A stretch of 64,000 nucleotides of DNA from Brucella intermedia LMG 3301 (lineage in GTDB: Bacteria > Pseudomonadota > Alphaproteobacteria > Rhizobiales > Rhizobiaceae): NCBI RefSeq assembly GCF_000182645.1, contig NZ_ACQA01000002.1, forward strand, positions 62,001 to 126,000, in the 5' to 3' direction. Both the position numbers and the translations under genes were made by a program. Within the stretch, counting starts at the first letter, position 1, and each line of letters begins with the position of its first letter. Positions 53,706-61,436 of the stretch are shown here, piece by piece. Below the pieces are notes generated by a model. The model did no database searches. It had not been told where the DNA came from and worked only from the letters and a program-made list of their open reading frames with translations.

Positions 53706-55208
53706 TCAATTCAGCGTCTTGAGCCGGTCGTTGACGGCATCTTCGGTCATGGTTTCACCGGAAAGCTCATCGACGAAACGCCCGCGATGCATCACCAGCA
53801 CACGATTGCAGTTCTGCACCAACTCGGGCACGTCATCGGAAATCATCAGGACGGCGAGCCCTTCATCGCGCGCGAGCTTGCGGATGATGTTGTGGATCTG
53901 CGCCTTGGAGCCGACATCGACACCCACGGTCGGCCCATTGAGGATCAGCACCTTGGCGCCGGTCAAAAGCCAGCGCGCCAGCACCACGCGCTGCGCATTG
54001 CCGCCCGACAGGTGGTTGACTGGCGTATGCGGGCCGGGGGCCACGATGTGCATTGCCGAAAACATGTCGCGGGTCGTGGTGTCCGCCTTCGCGCGGTCTA
54101 TGAAAAGGCCGCGCACGAATTTCTCGATCGAGGTCACGATGATGTTGCGCTCGATCGATTGCGTCAGGAACAGGCCTTCCGTCAGGCGGTCTTCCGGCAC
54201 ATAGGCGACGCCGCAGGCGATCCCTTCCTGCACGGTTTTCGGGTGGACCTGCCTGCCGTCGATACGCACGGTGCCGGTGAAATCCGGCTTCATGCCGAAG
54301 AGAGCCAGCGCGAGCTCCGTGCGGCCCGAACCGATCAGCCCGGATATGCCGACGATCTCGCCTGCATGGAGGGTGAGGCTGGCATTGTCCACGGAACCGG
54401 GAACGGAGAGATTGGCGATTTCCAGCGTCGGATTGGCCGAAGCGCCTTCACGCGGGGTCCAGTGATAATGGTCCGATGTGAGTTCCTGGCCGGTCATGGC
54501 GCGTGTGATCGACGGCTCGTCGAAATCGGAAATCGGGCCTTCGGCAACTTTCCTGCCGTTGCGGAAGACGGTCAGCCTTTCGCTTATTTCCAGCATCTCG
54601 CGCATCTTGTGGCTGACGAAGAGCACCGCGATGCCCTGCGTCTGAATATCGCGCACGATCCTGAACAGCGCGTCCACCTCATGCCGCGTCAGTGCGGTTG
54701 TCGGTTCGTCCATGATGATGAGCCGGGCGTCGGCCATGACGGCGCGCGCAATCGCCACGATCTGCTTGCCGGAAGTGGGCAGGCTGTCCACATCCGCATC
54801 GAGGTCGATGCTGACGCCAAGCCGGTCCAGTGCCTTCTGCGCCAGTTCGCGCACCCGCTTCCAGTCGACGCCCTTGCGGCCTTCGATCAGAAAAGTATTG
54901 ATGGCCAGATTTTCGGCAACGGTCAGGTTCCCGAACAGCGAGAAATCCTGATAGATCACCTGGATGCCATGATGAACCGACTTGACGGGATCGAGCTTGC
55001 CGACAGGTTTGCCGTCGATCAGTATCTCGCCGTCTTCCGGCGTGTAGACGCCCGACATGACCTTGATGATGGTAGATTTGCCGGAGCCGTTCTCGCCTGC
55101 CAGACAGTGGATTTCGCCGGGCTTGATGGCAAAGGAAACGTCGTCCAGCGCCCTGACGCCACCGAAACGTTTCCCGATATGGCGCAGTTCGATCAGGTTT
55201 TCACTCAT
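53706..55208 (-). CDS. sugar ABC importer ATPase (two nucleotide-binding domains)
   Basis: 500 aa, RbsA type. The first half is complete: Walker A GENGSGKST near residue 40, Q-loop VIYQDFSLF, and Walker B LIIMDEPTTALT near 160; the signature position reads LPTSGKQIVAIARA, not LSGGQ. The second half has a degenerate P-loop, GLIGSGRTELALALFG, a usual LSGGNAQRVVLARWL, and Walker B VLILNGPTVGVD with Asn/Gly in place of Asp-Glu. So the two domains each carry a different deviation, as is common in this class. It is the second gene of the operon. Confidence 0.93.
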   Translation of the reverse strand: MSENLIELRHIGKRFGGVRALDDVSFAIKPGEIHCLAGENGSGKSTIIKVMSGVYTPEDGEILIDGKPVGKLDPVKSVHHGIQVIYQDFSLFGNLTVAENLAINTFLIEGRKGVDWKRVRELAQKALDRLGVSIDLDADVDSLPTSGKQIVAIARAVMADARLIIMDEPTTALTRHEVDALFRIVRDIQTQGIAVLFVSHKMREMLEISERLTVFRNGRKVAEGPISDFDEPSITRAMTGQELTSDHYHWTPREGASANPTLEIANLSVPGSVDNASLTLHAGEIVGISGLIGSGRTELALALFGMKPDFTGTVRIDGRQVHPKTVQEGIACGVAYVPEDRLTEGLFLTQSIERNIIVTSIEKFVRGLFIDRAKADTTTRDMFSAMHIVAPGPHTPVNHLSGGNAQRVVLARWLLTGAKVLILNGPTVGVDVGSKAQIHNIIRKLARDEGLAVLMISDDVPELVQNCNRVLVMHRGRFVDELSGETMTEDAVNDRLKTLN

Positions 55209-55320
55209 GAGGGGCCTCGTGCAAGGCTGGAATGCGATTGGCAGGGTGGGAGGGGCATGAAGCTCCTCCCGTCAAGCGCGTTTCGATATGATTGAATCAG
55301 ATCGGCGCTCCATATGTTTG

Positions 55321-55376
55321 TTTAGACGCGCATCTATTCCGAAAACCGTTTCACACTTTTCGGGATGCGCTCTAAA
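55321..55376. repeat. dispersed palindromic intergenic repeat
   Basis: TTTAGACGCGCAT on the left mirrors ATGCGCTCTAAA on the right (one extra base), and the inner part has CCGAAAA and TTTTCGGG facing each other around ACCGTTTCACAC. I recall near-identical sequences scattered between genes in Brucella, Ochrobactrum and rhizobia. Here it lies between the binding protein and ATPase genes, where it could act as an intercistronic stem. Only this copy is in the window. Confidence 0.7.
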
Positions 55377-55388
55377 CATCCATGGATA

Positions 55389-56435
55389 TCAGAAGTCGTA
55401 CTTATCCATGTTTTCCTTGGTCACACCGACCCAGCCTGCGCCATAGAGCAGGTTCGGCTTGGCGGCATCCGGCGCCAGCAGGCTTTCATAGCCCGGCAGA
55501 CCCAGATTGAGACCGGCCTTGATCTGGTCGTTCTTCTTTTCAAGCGCTGCGACGGCCAGCATGTTCATGGCATAGCCTGCAACGGCAGGGTCCCAGAACT
55601 GGATGTACTGAATGTCGTCATTCTTCAGATATTCGCCAGCCACCGAAACGAGGCCCGTGCCTGCGAAGAAGACCTTGCCCTTGAGACCGCCTTCGGCGAT
55701 CAGGCGTCCGGCTCCGGCAGAGGTCGGCATCGGCGCGCCGAGAATGCCCTTGATGTCCGGATAGGCGGTCATCGCTTCCTTGAGCTTGTTATAGTCGGTG
55801 TTGGCGTCGTCATAGGTTTCGAGGCGGCCGGTTGCCTCTGCCATTTCCGGGAAATTCGCCTTCTGGTATTCGACGGCACCGTCGATCCATTCCATCTGCG
55901 ACTTGGAGGTCAGGCTGCCTACGGTCGTGACATACTTGCCCTTGCCGCCCATCGACTTGCCCAGTTCCTTCATGAGGTTGGCGCCATAGGCCTTGTTGTC
56001 GAAGGCTTCGATGTCGTAGTCGACGTTCTGGATGTTGGATGCTTCATGGCTGATGACCACGATGCCGCGCTCGCGCGCCTTCTTCAGAACCGGCTCCACT
56101 GCTTCGACCGAGAACGGCACGATGGCAATAGCGTCAACGCCCTGCGCGATCAGGTTTTCGACAATCTGCACCTGTGCCGCGGCGTCCGCCTGGCTCGGGC
56201 CGACCATCCAGACGTCATTGCCGGTATCGGCCTTGAACTGGTCCACGCCATCGCGCATGCGGTCGAACCATGCAATGCCGTCCACCTTCACGACCGTCGC
56301 GATGGTGTACTTCTTGTCATTGGCCGTGGTGATGAGTTCCTTGTTGATCTTCGACGTATCAACGACGCCTTCCGCGAAAGCGTGCGGAACGGCAACGGAC
56401 ATGGCAATCGCCACGGATGCTAGAAATTTTTTCAC
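55389..56435 (-). CDS. sugar ABC importer, periplasmic binding protein
   Basis: 348 aa from a GTG at 56435 with GGGAGG 9 bases upstream. Signal peptide MKKFLASVAIAMSVAVPHAFA. A type I binding fold of the LsrB/RhaS class: TIATVVKVDGIAWFDRMRDGVDQF, VENLIAQGVDAIAIVPFSVEAVEPVLKKARERGIVVISHEA, and IQFWDPAVAGYAMNMLAVAAL near residue 275. It is the first gene of the operon ending in deoC and ALDH, so its ligand should be deoxyribose or a related sugar. A hairpin and an AT-rich palindrome lie upstream. Confidence 0.92.
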   Translation of the reverse strand: MKKFLASVAIAMSVAVPHAFAEGVVDTSKINKELITTANDKKYTIATVVKVDGIAWFDRMRDGVDQFKADTGNDVWMVGPSQADAAAQVQIVENLIAQGVDAIAIVPFSVEAVEPVLKKARERGIVVISHEASNIQNVDYDIEAFDNKAYGANLMKELGKSMGGKGKYVTTVGSLTSKSQMEWIDGAVEYQKANFPEMAEATGRLETYDDANTDYNKLKEAMTAYPDIKGILGAPMPTSAGAGRLIAEGGLKGKVFFAGTGLVSVAGEYLKNDDIQYIQFWDPAVAGYAMNMLAVAALEKKNDQIKAGLNLGLPGYESLLAPDAAKPNLLYGAGWVGVTKENMDKYDF

Positions 56436-56503
56436 CGGTTTTTCCTCCCTGGGAATTCCTTGGCCGTCTGCCTCGGTGGCTCCGACAGGCTCAACTGTTG
56501 CTG

Positions 56504-56537
56504 CGCCGGTGCACCCGGAACGGTGGGTGCACCGGCG
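56504..56537 (-). promoter_or_regulatory. 13-bp-arm hairpin in the importer leader
   Basis: Perfect arms CGCCGGTGCACCC (56504-56516) and GGGTGCACCGGCG (56525-56537) with an 8-base loop. It lies about 70-100 bases upstream of the GTG of the binding-protein gene, inside the probable mRNA leader. No T-run follows on either strand. It may stabilise the leader, block or attenuate, or bind a protein. Confidence 0.55.
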
Positions 56538-56663
56538 TTCTCCTCCATGCCCGGCTTCCCGGCCGGGCGAAAATCAATCTGTTTTCCCGCCTGTTTGACG
56601 CTGCGAACCGAATTCTGTCCGGCGCGCGCAAAACCCTGTTGTCATATCCTCCCGACAATGCGA

Positions 56664-56679
56664 ATTATAATGTTATAAT
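56664..56679. promoter_or_regulatory. AT-rich palindrome, candidate DeoR operator and promoter
   Basis: ATTATAATGTTATAAT has perfect 7-bp arms around TG and contains TATAAT on both strands, so it can serve as the -10 element for both directions and as a dimeric repressor site. It lies 123 bases before the DeoR start and 229 bases from the importer start. No good -35 partners were seen. Confidence 0.45.
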
Positions 56680-56801
56680 CCGATCATTATGTTTGGATCG
56701 TTTCACATTTATGTTCGGCCTGTCAAGATCGAAGGATCGTAATTGCGTGAAATGTGAGGGACGTATAAACGGATGAGCAGACTGCAAGAATTGGGGACAG
56801 T

Positions 56802-57509
56802 GTGAGCAGAATCAGCCGAAAAGAAGAGCGCATCGCTGAACTGGCGGCATTGGTCGATGAAGTCGGCGTGCTTCGTCTGCGCGATGCGGCAGCGCGCCTC
56901 GGCGTTTCGGAAATGACGATCCGCCGCGATATAGGCAGCGACGGCGCAGCGCTCAATTGTTTGGGTGGTTACATTATCCCCACACAAGACGGTGCCAACG
57001 GCGATTATGTCTTCGATTTTGAAAAGGACAGCCATGCCGGCGCGAAAGCGCAGGCTTGCGCCGCAGCCGCTGCTTTGATCGAACCCTATGATACGGTTTT
57101 CATCGATTGCGGCACGACGATGCCGCATCTTGCTCACCGCATTCCGCAGAACCAGCACATCACCGTCGTCTGCTATGCGCTCAACATCGCCGAAATCCTG
57201 TCGCAGCGCGGCGATGTGCGCCTCATCGTTCTGGGCGGGCTTTACCACCCGGAGGCGGCATCGTTTTCGGGCGATGAGGGGATCGATGTGCTGAAGCGCG
57301 TCAACATCAACAAGGCTTTTCTGTCCGCCGGCGGGGTCGATGAACAGCACGGGGTCACGTGCTCGCACTTCCACGAAGTGCCGATCAAGCAGATGGCCAT
57401 GCAACGCGCCGTCGAGAAACATCTTGTCGTCGACAAGAGCAAATATGGCAAGGTCCGTGCCGCCCGTTTCGCGGGCATGGCTGATTTCACCTCGATCGTC
57501 TCGGGCTAG
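56802..57509 (+). CDS. DeoR-family transcriptional regulator
   Basis: 235 aa from a GTG at 56802, with GGGGACA just upstream. The N-terminal winged helix reads ELAALVDEVGVLRLRDAAARLGVSEMTIRRDI. The C-terminal domain has the sugar-phosphate effector fold, DTVFIDCGTTMPHLAHRI near residue 97, and VDKSKYGKVRAARFAGMADF near the end. It is divergent from the deoC operon and should repress it until a phosphorylated sugar such as deoxyribose 5-phosphate appears. Confidence 0.92.
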   Translation: MSRISRKEERIAELAALVDEVGVLRLRDAAARLGVSEMTIRRDIGSDGAALNCLGGYIIPTQDGANGDYVFDFEKDSHAGAKAQACAAAAALIEPYDTVFIDCGTTMPHLAHRIPQNQHITVVCYALNIAEILSQRGDVRLIVLGGLYHPEAASFSGDEGIDVLKRVNINKAFLSAGGVDEQHGVTCSHFHEVPIKQMAMQRAVEKHLVVDKSKYGKVRAARFAGMADFTSIVSG

Positions 57510-57510
57510 C

Positions 57511-58104
57511 TCAACCTTCCCGCTTCAACAGACCTTCCAGGAATGTCCGGAACGCCTTCACCGCGCGCTTTGACGTGGCTTCGGGATCGTCGGAATTGGC
57601 GATCCACTGCGCCGCGCTGCTGCTTGCCGCGTTGATCAGCCGTGCGGCGGCTTCCGCGTCGATATCGATGATGACGCCTTCCTCGCGCAAGGCATCGAGG
57701 CTTGTGGTGATCGTGCGGATGCAGCCATTGGCGCTCGGCCAGCAGGACGGATCGCCAAACACCGCCGGTCCGTCGCGGAACATGATGCGCTGGATTTCAG
57801 GTTCCAGCGCCATTTCGATATAGGCGACATTCTCGTCGACAAAGCCCTGCCAGCGGTTGGGCGCCTTCGCCGAAATCGTGCACAGCCGCGCGGCCATCTC
57901 GCAATCGATTTCGTTGATCACGGCCTGCAGAAGACCCTTCTTGTCGCCGAAATGATGGTAGAGCGCGCCCCGCGTCAGACCGGCGGAGGCGGTAAAGTCA
58001 TCCATCGAAGCTTCGGCATAGCCAACGGTGCCGAAAGCCTTGCGGCCCGCAGCCATCAGCTTCGCCCTTGTTTCGGCAATCATTTCGCTGCGAGGTTTAC
58101 GCAT
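57511..58104 (-). CDS. TetR-family repressor of the adjacent MFS gene
   Basis: 197 aa. DNA-binding domain: AFGTVGYAEASMDDFTASAGLTRGALYHHFGDKKGLLQAV (residues ~24-63), very canonical. The C-terminal domain is of the common helical kind (RIMFRDGPAVFGDPSCW). It is divergent from the MFS gene, and the shared 122-base region contains three identical-type palindromes (ATACG-N3-CGTAT). Its stop is 1 base from the DeoR stop (convergent). Confidence 0.92.
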   Translation of the reverse strand: MRKPRSEMIAETRAKLMAAGRKAFGTVGYAEASMDDFTASAGLTRGALYHHFGDKKGLLQAVINEIDCEMAARLCTISAKAPNRWQGFVDENVAYIEMALEPEIQRIMFRDGPAVFGDPSCWPSANGCIRTITTSLDALREEGVIIDIDAEAAARLINAASSSAAQWIANSDDPEATSKRAVKAFRTFLEGLLKREG

Positions 58105-58123
58105 CGTCGCTCCATTTATTCAG

Positions 58124-58136
58124 ATACGCTGCGTAT
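58124..58136. promoter_or_regulatory. TetR operator 1 (ATACG-N3-CGTAT)
   Basis: ATACGCTGCGTAT, 20 bases upstream of the TetR start. First of three palindromes with the same half-sites and 3-base spacer. Confidence 0.8.
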
Positions 58137-58146
58137 ATTAGTTGAC

Positions 58147-58159
58147 ATACGCCGCGTAT
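58147..58159. promoter_or_regulatory. TetR operator 2 (ATACG-N3-CGTAT)
   Basis: ATACGCCGCGTAT, centre 23 bases from operator 1. It lies in the spacer of a likely + strand promoter (TTGACA at 58142-58147 and TATTTA at 58164-58169), so binding would block MFS transcription. Confidence 0.8.
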
Positions 58160-58175
58160 CAATTATTTAATTAAC

Positions 58176-58188
58176 ATACGGACCGTAT
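58176..58188. promoter_or_regulatory. TetR operator 3 (ATACG-N3-CGTAT)
   Basis: ATACGGACCGTAT, centre 29 bases from operator 2 and 38 bases before the MFS start. Confidence 0.8.
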
Positions 58189-58226
58189 GCAAGTGATGCA
58201 ATTTCCCCTTTCAAGGACCCACTCCG

Positions 58227-59459
58227 ATGTCCAATCCATATAGAGAGATTTTCAGCGCGCCCGGCGCTGTCGGCTTTTCGGCGGCTGCATTCTTCGCCCG
58301 TCTTCCCATTGCGATGGCGCCTGTCGGCATCGTAGCCATGCTCGCGCAGACCCATGGCGAATATTGGCTGGCGGGCGCGGTCTCCGCCACCTTCGCGCTG
58401 ACGAATGCTTTTGTGTCGCCGCAGATTTCGCGCCTTGTCGACCGTTACGGACAAAGCCGCATCGTCATGCCCGCCACCATCGTTTCGGTGATAGCCTTCG
58501 TCTTCCTGCTCATAGCTACCAATCAGGGTTGGGCCAACTGGACCCTGTTCGCCTCGGCGTTCTTTGCCGGCGTCATGCCCAGCATTCCCGCGATGGTGCG
58601 GGCAAGATGGACTGAAATTTTCCGCAATCGTCCCGAGCTGAACACCGCTTTCGCGTTTGAATCTGCGGCTGATGAGCTGGTCTATATTTCCGGTGCCTCC
58701 CTTTCCGTGGCCCTGGCGGTTTCGCTGTTTCCCGAAGCTGGAATGCTGATCAGCACGGCCTCCCTCGCCGTGGGGACGGTTGCCTTCCTCCTGCAGCGTT
58801 CCAGCGAGCCGCCGGTTCGTGCGCTCGACCGGAACCACCCGCAACGTTCGGCGATCTGGTCGCGTCCCGTGCAAATCATCACGCTTGCTCTCATCTTCGT
58901 CGGCTCGACCTTCGCAACGGCTGAAGTCAGCGCCGTGGCGATCACGCGTGAGCTTGGCGAGCCCGGCGCCGCCAGCATCGTCATCGGTGTCTATGCCATC
59001 GGTTCGTTTCTTGTAGGGATAACGCTTGGCGCATTGTCGATCCGCATTCCATTGCAGCGCCAGTTGCTGATCGCCGTCAGCGTCCTTGCCCTGACTGCGC
59101 TGCCGCTGCCCTTCGCCGGTACATCAACCGCGCTTCTGGCAACGGCGGTGTTCGTCAGCGGTGTTGCGATTTCCCCGACATTTATCACGGCCTTCGGCCT
59201 GATCGAACGCCGCGTGCCCGAAGCGATGCTGACCGAAGGCATCACCTGGGTCATGACTGGCATTGGCATCGGCATGGCGCTCGGGGCCTTCGTTTCCGGC
59301 TGGGTGGTCGACAATTTCGGTGCCGGGAACGGCTTCTGGGTTTCGGTCGTGGCGAGCCTCAGCGCAATGGCCGTCGTCGCGCTTGGTCAGGCCAGCCTTT
59401 CCGCTGCGACGGAAACCGCCGAATGCGATGCGCTATGCGCTGCCGAAGCGGCGGAATGA
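58227..59459 (+). CDS. MFS transporter (probable drug efflux)
   Basis: 410 aa with twelve predicted membrane helices, of the MFS_1 fold with no periplasmic loop of note. The loop-2/3 region reads SPQISRLVDRYGQSRIVMPATI (the D-R-x-G-x-R core is present as DRYGQSR). An acidic pair ESAADELVYISG in the middle is typical of this group of small efflux proteins. Divergent from its TetR repressor with three operators. The substrate is unknown; it may export a toxic compound that also releases TetR. Confidence 0.9.
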   Translation: MSNPYREIFSAPGAVGFSAAAFFARLPIAMAPVGIVAMLAQTHGEYWLAGAVSATFALTNAFVSPQISRLVDRYGQSRIVMPATIVSVIAFVFLLIATNQGWANWTLFASAFFAGVMPSIPAMVRARWTEIFRNRPELNTAFAFESAADELVYISGASLSVALAVSLFPEAGMLISTASLAVGTVAFLLQRSSEPPVRALDRNHPQRSAIWSRPVQIITLALIFVGSTFATAEVSAVAITRELGEPGAASIVIGVYAIGSFLVGITLGALSIRIPLQRQLLIAVSVLALTALPLPFAGTSTALLATAVFVSGVAISPTFITAFGLIERRVPEAMLTEGITWVMTGIGIGMALGAFVSGWVVDNFGAGNGFWVSVVASLSAMAVVALGQASLSAATETAECDALCAAEAAE

Positions 59460-59468
59460 CGCCATAAG

Positions 59469-59493
59469 GACGAGCGGGTAACGCCCGCTCGTC
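59469..59493. terminator. hairpin between convergent MFS and LysR genes
   Basis: Perfect 10-bp arms GACGAGCGGG / CCCGCTCGTC with loop TAACG. It starts 9 bases after the MFS stop and reaches the LysR stop. No T-run, so its strength as a terminator is uncertain, but the place between convergent genes fits. Confidence 0.6.
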
Positions 59494-60451
59494 AATCTCC
59501 ATAGATACGCTCTTCCATGGGCGTGGAAGCGATCAGCCCCTTCAGTCCGGCAAGCATGGCTTTCTCGGCCTTGTTGAGATTGGTTTCCGGATTGTGGATC
59601 AGGAAAACATCGATGGCGGGCGGGTTTTCATAGGGTGGCAGGCGCCAGAGAAGACCGTCATCGATCTCGCGCCGGGCCACGTGCAGCGGCAGCGGGCCGA
59701 TGCCAAGGCCCGTGATGATCATGCGGCGCACTTCCTCAAGGCTCGATGACGTGCCGACCACCTCCGGCGAAAGCCGCGCCTCGCTGCGCAGGAGAGCGAC
59801 AGGTCGCAGCGCGTCGGCGATATGGTCGGTCTGGAACGACACGGACGGCTCCCCCTTCAGATCGGCGAGCGTCAGTCCCGACTGGCCGAACATGCGATGG
59901 CGGGGGCCGCAGAAAAAGCCGAAGAACTCCCGATAGACCATCGTGTAGTCCAGCGCCGGATCGCGATTGCTTACCAGCCCCAAACCGAAAGAGGCGCGCT
60001 TCTCGCGCACCAGCCGGGCGACTTCGGTGCTGGCGGATACGTTGATCGTCAGGGTCGCGCGCGGATGCTGTTCGTGAAAGAGCGCAAGCGCCTGATCGAA
60101 GATCGGCGAGATAATGTGGCTCGCAACCGATATGGTGACATGGCCGGTCACATCGTCTCCCACCCCGCGCACCAGCTGCGGCAATTGCGAAATGGCGCCG
60201 AAGACCTCAATGCTCTGTTCATAGAGCAGCTTTCCGACTTCCGTCAGTTCGAAATGGGTGGCGTCACGCTCCACCAGCCGTTGGCCGATGCGGTCTTCCA
60301 GACGGCGCAAGGCATTGCTCACGCTCGGCTGTTTGAGGTTGAGACGTTCGGCGGCGCGGGTGATGCTTTTCACCTCCGCGATCACCACGAAACTGCGCAG
60401 CAGGTTCCAGTCCAGATCCCAGACAAGGCGTTCGGGGCGATGCAACGACAT
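59492..60451 (-). CDS. LysR-family transcriptional regulator
   Basis: 319 aa. N-terminal winged helix: LDWNLLRSFVVIAEVKSITRAAERLNLKQPSVSNALRRLEDRIGQRLV (residues ~13-60). Effector domain of the type 2 periplasmic-binding fold with GHVTISVASHIISPIFDQAL. Divergent from the polar amino-acid-type importer operon (134-base gap), which it most likely controls. The gap contains ATTCATGA (60461-60468) and its inverse TCATGAAT (60523-60530), possible half-sites. Confidence 0.9.
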   Translation of the reverse strand: MSLHRPERLVWDLDWNLLRSFVVIAEVKSITRAAERLNLKQPSVSNALRRLEDRIGQRLVERDATHFELTEVGKLLYEQSIEVFGAISQLPQLVRGVGDDVTGHVTISVASHIISPIFDQALALFHEQHPRATLTINVSASTEVARLVREKRASFGLGLVSNRDPALDYTMVYREFFGFFCGPRHRMFGQSGLTLADLKGEPSVSFQTDHIADALRPVALLRSEARLSPEVVGTSSSLEEVRRMIITGLGIGPLPLHVARREIDDGLLWRLPPYENPPAIDVFLIHNPETNLNKAEKAMLAGLKGLIASTPMEERIYGD

Positions 60452-60585
60452 GGTTTATCCATTCATGAAATCTATGTGATCCATTCCCATTATCTATTTG
60501 CGAAATGCATCCATAAAAGCAATCATGAATATTGAGGGGCAGAAACAAGCCTCAAGAAAAACAACAAGAGGAAGTCGGGAACAAC

Positions 60586-61371
60586 ATGTTTAGCAAATTC
60601 ACGGGTTTCATTGCCGCCGCCGCTATTGCCGCCACCGCAGTCTTCGCGGTTGCGCCTGCACAGGCGGATGATCTTGAAAAGATCAAGGCATCGGGAGAAC
60701 TCAAGATCGCCATGAGCGGCCAGTACCCGCCGTTCAATTTCGTCAATGAGAAGAACGAGGTCGTGGGCTTCGATGCGTCCATCGGCTCGGCGATTGCCGA
60801 GCGCATGAAGTTGAAGCCGCAGCTCATCACCACGGCCTGGGATGGTATCGTCGCGGGTCTTCGTGCAGGCAAGTTCGATACGGTCGTCGGCTCCATGACC
60901 ATCACGCCGGAACGCGAAAAGGCGGTGGACTTCGTCGGACCCTATTATCACGCGGGCCGCGCGGTTTTCGTGAAGGAAGATTCCGCCGTCCAGAAGCTTG
61001 ACGATCTCAAGGGCAAGACGCTGGGCGTGACGCTTGGCGAAACCCATGAGAAATGGGCGCGTGAGCAGGGCGGCTGGACCATTCGCACCTATAAGGGCTT
61101 GCCGGAACTGATGCTCGAACTGAATTCGGGCCGCGTCGACGCCATCGTCGTCGATAATATCCCGGTCATGGTGGCGATCAAGGAAACCGGGCAGAAGGTC
61201 CGCAAGCTCGATACGCCGAACATTGAAGGCGGCAGCGTGGCCATCGGCATTGCCATCCGCAAGAACAATCCTGAGCTGAAGGCCGCGATGCAGAAGGCTC
61301 TCGACGAGATCATGGCCGACGGCACCTACGAGAAGATCTCGATGCAGTGGATCGGCAGCGACATCCGCTGA
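60586..61371 (+). CDS. polar amino-acid-type ABC binding protein
   Basis: 261 aa from the ATG at 60586, which gives a proper signal peptide (FTGFIAAAAIAATAVFAVAPAQA). A type II binding fold (SBP_bac_3): GELKIAMSGQYPPFNFVNEKNEVVGFDASI, then FDTVVGSMTITPEREKAVDFVGPYY, and LDDLKGKTLGVTLGETHEKWAREQ. Binding residues typical for amino acid carboxyl groups (Arg in TPEREK, Asp in VDAIVVDN) are present. The first gene of the operon, followed by a hairpin. The substrate may be an amino acid or an amide, see the last gene. Confidence 0.9.
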   Translation: MFSKFTGFIAAAAIAATAVFAVAPAQADDLEKIKASGELKIAMSGQYPPFNFVNEKNEVVGFDASIGSAIAERMKLKPQLITTAWDGIVAGLRAGKFDTVVGSMTITPEREKAVDFVGPYYHAGRAVFVKEDSAVQKLDDLKGKTLGVTLGETHEKWAREQGGWTIRTYKGLPELMLELNSGRVDAIVVDNIPVMVAIKETGQKVRKLDTPNIEGGSVAIGIAIRKNNPELKAAMQKALDEIMADGTYEKISMQWIGSDIR

Positions 61372-61383
61372 CATGCCGTCATC

Positions 61384-61408
61384 CCGGCCCGGCAATTGTC
61401 CGGGCCGG
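61384..61408 (+). terminator. intercistronic hairpin after the binding-protein gene
   Basis: Perfect 9-bp arms CCGGCCCGG / CCGGGCCGG with loop CAATTGT, no T-run, 12 bases after the stop. It is the same arrangement as at 23668-23691 in the pentitol operon, expected to favour the binding-protein message over the downstream part. Confidence 0.6.
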
Positions 61409-61436
61409 CTGAGAACCGATTGACCGGAGTTTTCCG

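Larger units (their letters stand above)
56436..56801. other. 366-base divergent control region of the deoC operon
   Basis: It separates the leftward importer operon from the rightward DeoR gene. It holds a 13-bp-arm hairpin and an AT-rich palindrome, each listed separately. No gene is supported. Confidence 0.6.

Noticed and set aside
52591..54204. 537-codon + strand frame opposite the sugar permease and ATPase
   Set aside because: Antisense shadow of three well-supported genes, without a ribosome site or domain.
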